Shown: in pieces, positions 31,701 through 36,939 of the stretch
How positions within the stretch are numbered: the first letter of the stretch is position 1
Layout of the letters: each line of letters starts with the position of its first letter
Source: a virus
IMG/VR virus record: IMGVR_UViG_3300044823_000252
Coordinates: 1-60,787 of that record
Direction: 5' to 3' (one strand)
Length of the DNA stretch: 60,787 nucleotides
Position numbers and translations under genes: made by a program
The notes under the pieces: generated by a model
The model's input: the letters and a program-made list of their open reading frames with translations, nothing else
Told to the model about the DNA's origin: nothing
Databases searched by the model: none

Positions 31701-32106
31701 CGCCACACGTGGTCTAACTGACGGTAACTATAGAGACGGAGGTGTGGCGGAGCCTCCGCCACACCTCGAAAAGCGATCCGCCACACCCGCCACACCTCGC
31801 CAGCCCACGGCGGACGAGCAGACCGATGCAGACTCAGTCGTCCTGTTCGACATGGACGAGTCCGAGTGGCGGACCGCCACGAAGGCCCTGGGGTGGTCCG
31901 AGGCGCGCTCAGGGAGGGCCAGGGCGCTGGCGAAGCACCGCCAGTCCAAGGCGCGCGCGGACGGGCAGGCGCTCCACCATGTCGAGCTCCGCGGAGATGA
32001 TCCCCGCGCGCTGGCTACGGAGTGGGGGTGGGACGACGATAGGATCAGGATCGCCATGCGGTTCAAGCCGGCGGCAAACGACCGAAAGGAAAACGACGAT
32101 GGTTGA
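28756..32106 (+). CDS. Primase-helicase (AEP-like primase plus DnaB-like ATPase)
   Basis: 1,116 residues from the ATG at 28756 (a GTG at 28750 is possible). An N-terminal linker leads to an archaeo-eukaryotic-type primase: ILAVDFDVKRP (about 181, metal-binding Asp pair), SGNGRQIHIAL (about 230) and ILPACGTLKKKG. A CHC2-like finger follows (CPGCGE about 388, then CHHNRCKDRG). The RecA-like helicase has Walker A GTGVGKTA (about 536), GLEMDD and Walker B LIVLDYLQI (about 660). A long Glu/Lys linker, an Ala-Thr-Pro repeat segment encoded by the iterons (about 962-1013) and a C-terminal helical domain finish it. It should prime and unwind DNA at the replication fork. Confidence 0.9.
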   Translation: MSDDGHEPMPPDEFWKLVASQKVEAGGGVSLPPSDTDGAPSPPNDGSSVGAPPPVPPPKTGDSSLEERLRAAQERGLADNLRRQLAFVGAAEVVFEFQALGVRRYPNDSFDKSRAAHARGPEMAVALCAEADSWIAHGVYIMPARLRAGVESRHAAPGHWFDIPKGVGTTDSDVEARLILAVDFDVKRPSAISATEEEMQRSVRVAQNAWSFLAHHLGESSLAYLHSGNGRQIHIALDAVPVNDPSKNACAGLLVGLAHLFNTPEVTVDEKLFDAKRILPACGTLKKKGAAGVEDRPHRRTAIVTPEVVTRVSLEKLVELARVIWEASDAAGRAAIDKAFGVKPQPQATSVVTGMRDNPDSPFARANDVEPQQVADWLGLYNPRGEVVCPGCGETSGVAVLNRGLKCHHNRCKDRGRGGFRTNIDLVAEVQGLSPKEAVIAISDRFGLGIPTFHEVPPPAIAEAATEGERAAAVQQQQQDYGAEFLTPLDERLTRSVARAVRRWIGIEKPVPLPWDELKEHFGGGLWPGLHILCSGTGVGKTAAVLQICKHAAVEGVPTAYVGLEMDDLQFDLRVVAEEAELRWSNLYTGQTNNEALKRAATVALELADRKLPLHPINRNPMGWPASKVHALAAALRQKYPEPPPSETMNSGGPGSRPILIVLDYLQIIGPEEGEDGKYKTLDLRERIGRAAYALREVATHHNIAILVVASVARDKYGLWPMVMSADLRWDYDKDRLVNRRVTVPDVLVGLGKESGEIEYGADSVSVLSRVPDTYVDGQGESVVFVTAKGRATGARWTPMHFTGFRYEPARDGGDAVVEALSKADNAKEQKRLQKEEGKRQAEAEADQRRAAAADSKEQQRVRDRDACLRVVTQCPGIGSRQLRASMAAELGECGRERADAAITYCENVSHTITVNRINPKDLKHYPSGQYAPQPDPDGGDLSTDRFMLDGPKKSPIPPSDGATRATPGGSGGSSSATPATPATRGLTDGNYRDGGVAEPPPHLEKRSATPATPRQPTADEQTDADSVVLFDMDESEWRTATKALGWSEARSGRARALAKHRQSKARADGQALHHVELRGDDPRALATEWGWDDDRIRIAMRFKPAANDRKENDDG
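31641..31795 (+). repeat. CGCCACAC iteron cluster (candidate replication origin)
   Basis: Eight direct CGCCACAC copies start at 31641, 31650, 31683, 31692, 31701, 31757, 31779 and 31788; several are spaced exactly 9 bases. One inverted copy (31742) pairs with the copy at 31757 in a 23-base palindrome (31742-31764) with 11-bp arms. The cluster surrounds an AT-richer segment (31709-31735) and follows another (31579-31617). It encodes an Ala-Thr-Pro linker. Iterons inside a replication gene are the layout of the lambda origin in gene O. Confidence 0.75.
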
Positions 32107-32284
32107 CGAAGTCGAGCGCAAGGCCGAGACGATCAGGGCTGACGCGAGCGGTCAGTGCCCATTCTGCGGGCGGGCGGTCTCGGTACGGTGGGGTCTGCAC
32201 GCGCAGCCGACGTGCGAGGCGTTCGACCGGATGAGCGGCGACGATTTCGTGCGCGCGGTCGTCAATGGTAAGCAAGCAACATGA
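32099..32284 (+). CDS. Zinc-ribbon protein, paralogue of 26946-27164
   Basis: 61 residues from the ATG at 32099, overlapping the primase-helicase stop. CPFCGRAVSV, then HAQPTCEAFDRM, mirrors the gene at 26946-27164. The rest is helical and charged (VDEVERKAETIRAD). One zinc site likely; function unknown. Confidence 0.65.
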   Translation: MVDEVERKAETIRADASGQCPFCGRAVSVRWGLHAQPTCEAFDRMSGDDFVRAVVNGKQAT

Positions 32285-32625
32285 TCAAACCGATCGTTCT
32301 CTTTCTGCTTGGCGTGTCCGTGGGCGGGTTCGGGCGCGACGCGGCTCGACTCGCGTGGGGTCGCTACATGTCGTGGCGGATGGAGCGGGACTACCAGCTC
32401 GCGGTCGAGCGGCTGAGTGGGTGCCGGCACGCTCGCACCGTCCTGACCGACTGTGGAATGGGACTCGTCACTCCCAAGTGCGTCGATTGTCTCGCTCTGC
32501 ACATGCCGCCAAGCGTCGGTCCAGTGGGCCTTCATGGGCGAGACGGTTGGTGCGCGAACAGCGCCACGATTGAAGAGGCTCAGAAGCTCACGCGCGAGCT
32601 CCAGAACAATCGAGGACCCTCGTGA
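32281..32625 (+). CDS. Membrane-anchored cysteine-containing protein
   Basis: 114 residues. The N-terminus is a hydrophobic helix (IKPIVLFLLGVSVGGFG). The remainder has five cysteines (SGCRHA, TDCGMG, PKCVDCLAL, GWCANS) and a helical end (TIEEAQKLTRELQ). A small anchored zinc protein is plausible. Last (+) gene before the convergent (-) run. Confidence 0.6.
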   Translation: MIKPIVLFLLGVSVGGFGRDAARLAWGRYMSWRMERDYQLAVERLSGCRHARTVLTDCGMGLVTPKCVDCLALHMPPSVGPVGLHGRDGWCANSATIEEAQKLTRELQNNRGPS

Positions 32626-32919
32626 CTCACCGCGACGCGCCCGCGGTCCGGAGAGGCTGAGGCGACCTAAGGCCCACGGAGGACGAACCGCGCCTGCACG
32701 CTGGACCCAGTCGCCGCCAGGACGGCGACGATGACTTGGGAGAACGGCCGCGGGCCGAGCGCGGCCATAAGCTCGCTCTCCCCGAGCGCGAGTCCGGGTG
32801 ACAGCGCGGCCATGAGCCTGCAGAACTGCTGGATCCGCTCCGTGATGACCGCAAAACGGCAAGCCCCCGCCTCGCTCCGCAGGCGGGGGTCCACTCGGGT
32901 GGAGCGAGCGGGGGCGGCC

Positions 32920-33336
32920 CTAGTCCGGTCTCTTCTGGTTCTCCACGTACTGCCTGAGGATCTCGATAGGCGCACCTCCCGCCGAGATGATGCAGTAGCT
33001 CGGCGACCAGAGGACAGGCTTGCCTCGGTAGGCCGAGCGAAGAACGGGGAACTCGGCGCGCAGCCGGCGGCTCGTAACGGTCTTGAGGTTGTTGATGATG
33101 TCCGTCGGCCGCACCTTCGGCGGCAGGTCGATGAGCGCATGGATGTGGTCGACCTCTCCGGAGCATTCGAGCAGGCACCCCTCCCACGCTTCGCAGAGAG
33201 TGCCGAGGATGGTCGAGGCCCGGTCGAGCATGGCTCCGGTGAGCACATTCTTGCGGTACTTGGTAACGAGAACCAAGTGGTAGACGAGTCGGTAAACGGC
33301 GTTTGCGTTGCGGTGGAGAGCTTGCGTATGGGCCAC
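32920..33336 (-). CDS. tnpA: IS200/IS605 Y1 transposase TnpA
   Basis: 138 residues from a GTG at 33336. The HUH motif is VDHIHALIDLPP; the catalytic tyrosine lies in EILRQYVENQ near the C-terminus. Typical length for TnpA. It cuts and joins single-stranded element ends by recognising hairpins and excises the element as a circle. Transcribed divergently from tnpB with only 20 bases between starts. All key residues are visible, so it may be active. Confidence 0.9.
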   Translation of the reverse strand: MAHTQALHRNANAVYRLVYHLVLVTKYRKNVLTGAMLDRASTILGTLCEAWEGCLLECSGEVDHIHALIDLPPKVRPTDIINNLKTVTSRRLRAEFPVLRSAYRGKPVLWSPSYCIISAGGAPIEILRQYVENQKRPD

Positions 33337-33356
33337 GAACCAAGCATAGTACGGCC

Positions 33357-34520
33357 ATGGTCCGCGTCTACCGCTATCGCCTGTACCCGACGCGAGCCCA
33401 GGACGCCGCGCTGCGAGAAACGATCGAACGGCTCCGCGAGTTGTACAACGCTGCCCTCCAGCATCGCCGCGACGCATACCGCAAGGCTGGCGTCACCGTC
33501 TCCGCCTACAGCCAGATGCGAGAGCTTGTCGGTGTTCGTCTCGTGCGGCCCGAGTACGCCGAGATCCATACGCATCTCTTGCAGGACGTTCTCACACGAC
33601 TCGACCGTGCCTACCGCGCGTTCTTCCGGCGCTGCAAAGCTGGCGAGACGCCGGGCTTCCCTCGGTTCAAGGGGCGTGGCCGCTACCGAACCTTCACGTT
33701 CAAGGACGCAGCGAATCACAACGGCGTCCGGCTTCTCCCGACTGGCCGGGTCAAGCTCGCGGGCATCGGCAACGTCAAGGTCAAACTCCATCGTCACGTC
33801 GAGGGGCGCATCAAGCAAGCGTCCGTGTCCCTCGACGGAGACGGTCACTGGTACGTGGTCTTTGCGTGCGCCGAGGTCCCGACGAAACCTCTGCCCGCCA
33901 CTGGCAAAAGCGTCGGCATCGACGTCGGCATCACCACGTTCGCCGCGCTCAGCGACGGCCCGCCGGTCGACAATCCTCGACCCTACGAGGTCGCGCAGCG
34001 CTCTCTCGCTACGGCACAGCGTCGCGTGTCTCGACGCAAGCGCGGGTCGAAGCGTCGGCGCAAGGCCGTGGTTCTTCTCGCCAAGCAGTCGGCACGCGTC
34101 CAGCGGGTGCGCCTCGACTTTCACCACAAGACCGCCCACGCCATCGTTCAGCGGTTCGACTCGATTTCCGTGGAGGACCTCAACGTCAAAGGCTTGGCGC
34201 GTATGCGTCTCGCCAAACAGGTACACGATGCCGGGTGGGCTCAGTTCACCACGATCCTCGCTAGCAAGGCTGAAAGCGCCGGCCGCGAGTTCTATCGGGT
34301 GGACCCACGCGGCACATCTCAGGAATGCAGCGGCTGCCACGCTAGGGTCCCGAAAGGGCTCCACGTGCGCGTCCACGCGTGTCCGCGCTGCGGGCTCGTT
34401 TTGGACCGCGACGTCAACGCGGCCCTCAACGTACAAGCGCGGGGACACCGCGTTCGGGGAGGGCTGAATGTCCAGCTCGAAGATCCGAGAAGCCCCTACC
34501 TCGCCGCTTGCGGCAGGTAG
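33357..34520 (+). CDS. tnpB: TnpB, RNA-guided nuclease of the IS
   Basis: 387 residues from the ATG at 33357. RuvC motifs: I VGIDVGITTFAAL, II ISVEDLNVKGLAR, zinc ECSGCHARV and CPRCG, III LDRDVNAALNV. N-terminal helices with MVRVYRYRLYPT fit the family. TnpB uses RNA from the element end (omega RNA) to cut the empty donor site, aiding retention. It is the ancestor class of Cas12, so it should not be confused with the effector at 21004. All catalytic residues are present. Confidence 0.92.
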   Translation: MVRVYRYRLYPTRAQDAALRETIERLRELYNAALQHRRDAYRKAGVTVSAYSQMRELVGVRLVRPEYAEIHTHLLQDVLTRLDRAYRAFFRRCKAGETPGFPRFKGRGRYRTFTFKDAANHNGVRLLPTGRVKLAGIGNVKVKLHRHVEGRIKQASVSLDGDGHWYVVFACAEVPTKPLPATGKSVGIDVGITTFAALSDGPPVDNPRPYEVAQRSLATAQRRVSRRKRGSKRRRKAVVLLAKQSARVQRVRLDFHHKTAHAIVQRFDSISVEDLNVKGLARMRLAKQVHDAGWAQFTTILASKAESAGREFYRVDPRGTSQECSGCHARVPKGLHVRVHACPRCGLVLDRDVNAALNVQARGHRVRGGLNVQLEDPRSPYLAACGR

Positions 34521-35068
34521 GGGAGTTGTCACGTGGCGGGCCATCGCGTAGCCGGCGCGCATCACGCCGAGGACCGCCCCGTCGATCGGATCCGCGAACA
34601 TGTCACCGAACGCGAAGGACGACGCGGGCACGTCGGGCCACGGAGGATGGGTCTCGACCTCAGCGATCGATCGGGCGAGCGACAGCCCACGGGCGAGGTC
34701 GTCGGCGGAGTTCAGGCTCCGCATACTACCGAACACCACGCACTCGCCGACCATCCCAGCGAGCGTCACGACTAGATCGCACCAGAGCGTGTCGGGCGCC
34801 CTCCGCGCGAGGCGTTTGAGCAGGACGTGCCCACCAGGCTGACCGTCGGCGGACCGCGTGACGTCCACGCGCAGCACGCCGGTCACCGACGTGCAGTGCC
34901 AGGCCAGGAGCGCGTGGCCGGCCTCGTGCGCGACCGCCCGCGGGTTGACCGGCTCTGACTGGACTGCAGGCGCAGCCACAGGCCACTCCCGCGCGAGGGT
35001 CAGCACCAGCGCGGCGAGGGGCATCGCCGCCGTCAGCTCGAACGCGAGGAGAGCGGCGGCGAACGGGG

Positions 35069-35518
35069 TCACTGGGGTAGGACCCCGGCCTTACGAAGAG
35101 TCTCTCTGGCCATGTCGAAGGACCCAGGTGCGTGCCACGCGCGAGAGAGGCCGCTCGGGTGCGGGAGCACGACGTACGTGGTGCAGGTGTCGTCCGCAGG
35201 CCACACGGGTCCGCGCTGTTCAACCAAGAACGGGACGAAGAAGATCCCGAACGCGCGCGTCACCTTTGCGCCGAGCAGCACGAGCACACCGCCTTTGCGT
35301 TCGATCTGAATCGTGCTCGCCCGCTCACGCGCCTCGCGCGCTCGCCACTCTCTCGGGCAGAGGTTCGTTCGATCGAACCGATCGAGGTAGTCGTCCGGGT
35401 CGAGCCCCATCACCTTCCGGCAGAGACGATCTCCAGCGCAGTTCGGGGGCGCCGGGTAGAGCGCGAACTCCGGATCGCCGCCGTACGGGTTCGCCTCGCC
35501 GATGAGCAGCGGCCTCAC
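35069..35518 (-). CDS. Uracil-DNA glycosylase superfamily-like protein
   Basis: 149 residues from a GTG at 35518 overlapping the upstream stop; a larger overlapping frame is rejected. LLIGEANPYGG at the start and LPHPSGLSRAWH near the end match the active-site loop and HPSG motif of the UDG fold; a GVLVLLGAKVTRAFG strand-helix lies between. It may remove uracil or act on modified bases; the catalytic residue of family 1 (GQDPYH) is not present, so a divergent or inactive role is possible. Confidence 0.7.
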   Translation of the reverse strand: MRPLLIGEANPYGGDPEFALYPAPPNCAGDRLCRKVMGLDPDDYLDRFDRTNLCPREWRAREARERASTIQIERKGGVLVLLGAKVTRAFGIFFVPFLVEQRGPVWPADDTCTTYVVLPHPSGLSRAWHAPGSFDMARETLRKAGVLPQ

Positions 35519-35979
35519 GACGCCTCCGCGAGGCGGAGGGCGTCCTCGATGGTGGAGAGCATCTCCTGGGTAAGGCTCCACCCGAAGATCTCCAGCACGA
35601 TCCGCGCGGTGGTGGCCTCGGCCGCGGAGGCCGACCGTGCGGTCGCGCGCACGACCGACCCGTGGGTGACGAGGATCATCTTCGCGAGGCGCTGCCTGCC
35701 GACGGTGACGCGAACGGCGTCGGGCAGGAACGCGCCCACGATGCGTTCGCCCACCGAGAGCGCGACGCTCACCGAGGGGTCCTCGGAGGAGACGCGCACG
35801 CTCTGCCACACCTGGTCCTCGACGATGTGCCCGGCGATGAACGTGATCTCGTTGTCGTTGGTGCGCAGCAGGTCGACGCCCTGGTAGAGTTGCTCGGCGG
35901 TGACGGTGGCCTTGACATACTCGAGCAAAGTCCCCTCCTCCCTGAGGAGGGAGGCGAGGACATGCGGGGGAAAGTTCAT
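35515..35979 (-). CDS. Hypothetical protein
   Basis: 154 residues. Helical start (LASLLREEGTLLEYVKATVT), beta middle (EITFIAGHIVEDQVWQSVRV; VGAFLPDAVRVTVG) and a helical end (EMLSTIEDALRLAEA). No cysteine or catalytic motif. It overlaps the UDG-like gene, implying coupled expression. Function unknown. Confidence 0.65.
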   Translation of the reverse strand: MNFPPHVLASLLREEGTLLEYVKATVTAEQLYQGVDLLRTNDNEITFIAGHIVEDQVWQSVRVSSEDPSVSVALSVGERIVGAFLPDAVRVTVGRQRLAKMILVTHGSVVRATARSASAAEATTARIVLEIFGWSLTQEMLSTIEDALRLAEAS

Positions 35980-35985
35980 TGCTTG

Positions 35986-36408
35986 TCACCTTTTCATGCA
36001 GGATGCGACGTACTCGCGGACGAGCGCGGAGGTGACGCGCGCGTTCTCCCCACTGTCGTACTCCTCACCGGAGTGCAGCGCGCCCACGTGAAACCGCTCG
36101 ACGAGCGGGTGCGCGCGAAGGACGTCCCGCACACGAGCGCGGTCCGCCTCGGTGCAGTCCGCCAGGTCCCCGGAGCCGTCCTCGTTCTTCTGAAAGAAGA
36201 GGCACACTACGTCCGCACACTCGCCGGTGTACTCGGGGTTCCCGTAGCCCCCACCACCGGTGAGTCGGTAGCGTTTGCCGCCGTCCTCGTGCAAGGTGAC
36301 GTCGGTGATCGATCTGAGGACCGCCAGCAGCTTGGCCGCCTCCGGGTCGTCGGCGCGAGGGTCGGACACGCCGCGCAGTTTCACGGCCACCGCGAACGTG
36401 GTGCTCAC
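35986..36408 (-). CDS. Hypothetical protein
   Basis: 140 residues. FAVAVKLRGVSDPRADD, then LLAVLRSITDVTLHEDG and a glycine-rich turn (YRLTGGGGYGNPEYTG), a Cys-containing segment (CADVVCLFFQ) and an acidic end. An alpha/beta fold is likely. Its start overlaps the stop of the gene at 36405-36764. Function unknown. Confidence 0.65.
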   Translation of the reverse strand: MSTTFAVAVKLRGVSDPRADDPEAAKLLAVLRSITDVTLHEDGGKRYRLTGGGGYGNPEYTGECADVVCLFFQKNEDGSGDLADCTEADRARVRDVLRAHPLVERFHVGALHSGEEYDSGENARVTSALVREYVASCMKR

Positions 36409-36764
36409 GGGCTCCTCGCTTGCCCGCAGCTCTCACACTTGCCGTCGAGCCCGACGCTCCACCGCGCGCGCTCCTCCTCGGTGCAGTCGCAGTAGAGGGT
36501 CGGCGCGGCGAGCTCCTCGGTGAGCCACACCACCGTCTCAACGAATGCTGCACCGATTCCGGCGTTGTAGTACGGGTGCCCCTTCGCGACCGCCTCGTGC
36601 GTCACCCCCGAGACCACGCCGCAGAACGCCTGGTCCTTCTTCGGGCAGACGCGCGGGTGCCAGAGCACGAACGGGTCGCCGACGCGCGGCAGGTAGTCGG
36701 CCTCGTACTCGCCGAGGTCTTCGCCGTCGTCGAAGTTCGGGACCTTTATCGTGAAACTGGGCAT
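36405..36764 (-). CDS. Hypothetical protein with C-terminal zinc-like pairs
   Basis: 119 residues from the ATG at 36764, chosen because GGAGATCGATC precedes it. Beta-rich start (SFTIKVPNFDDGEDLG), a KDQAFCGVV segment and C-terminal LYCDCTEEER and KCESCGQARS pairs that could bind zinc. Function unknown. Confidence 0.65.
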   Translation of the reverse strand: MPSFTIKVPNFDDGEDLGEYEADYLPRVGDPFVLWHPRVCPKKDQAFCGVVSGVTHEAVAKGHPYYNAGIGAAFVETVVWLTEELAAPTLYCDCTEEERARWSVGLDGKCESCGQARSP

Positions 36765-36831
36765 GATCGATCTCCTTCTCCGCGTCGGTTCGCGATCCAA
36801 CCTCTCCTGCGCAGGCCGCGGACGATCCGGC

Positions 36832-36933
36832 TCACGCTCGACCGGTGCAGGCCGGTCTCCCGCCAGAGCGATCGGGGCGGACGGCCACTGTCTGGTGGCA
36901 CTGCTCGCAGGTGTAGTCGTCTTGATCCATCAT
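36832..36933 (-). CDS. Candidate zinc/HTH gene in two overlapping frames
   Basis: The ATG at 36933 gives 33 residues with YTCEQCHQTV and an arginine-rich end. A different frame over the same DNA, continuing to about 36746, reads SLWRETGLHRSSVSRIVRG then LRRRGWIANRRG, a convincing helix-turn-helix. The two halves probably belong to one small zinc-ribbon/HTH protein split by a frameshift, or to two overlapping genes. Starts 7 bases after the SF2 helicase stop. Confidence 0.4.
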   Translation of the reverse strand: MMDQDDYTCEQCHQTVAVRPDRSGGRPACTGRA

Positions 36934-36939
36934 CGGATG

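Larger units (their letters stand above)
32850..34532 (+). mobile_element. IS200/IS605-family element with divergent tnpA and tnpB
   Basis: 1,683 bp. The insertion follows TGAC (32846-32849) and the far end reads TTGTCAC (to 34532); joining the flanks restores the host gene, which fixes the ends to within the shared AC. No target duplication, as expected for this family. A hairpin CCCCCGCCT/AGGCGGGGG (32864-32889) lies at the tnpA end, and CCCCTACCT/AGGTAGGGG (34493-34523), with an inner stem, at the tnpB end. The tnpB-side hairpin and flank would be the omega-RNA scaffold and guide. Confidence 0.9.
32667..35072 (-). pseudogene. M41 (FtsH-type) peptidase gene interrupted by an IS200/IS605 element
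   Basis: Start at a GTG (35072). The 180-codon upstream part (34533-35072) has an N-terminal membrane helix (FAAALLAFELTAAM) and the zinc motif AHEAGHALL of M41 peptidases, but no AAA+ domain. The element occupies 32850-34532; the last 61 codons follow (VITERIQQF to VLRGP). Removing the element restores RHV-ITERI in frame, giving 240 residues. Because the element is 1,683 bp (561 codons) and open on this strand, an 801-residue reading frame remains, but a functional fusion is unlikely. Confidence 0.85.

Noticed and set aside
33357-34520. TnpB considered as a second Cas12 effector
   Set aside because: It is flanked by IS hairpins and a divergent tnpA, has TnpB length, and its removal restores the host gene.
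32850-34532. IStron (group I intron fused to the IS)
   Set aside because: No room for an intron core beside the two genes, and the host gene is transcribed opposite to tnpB.
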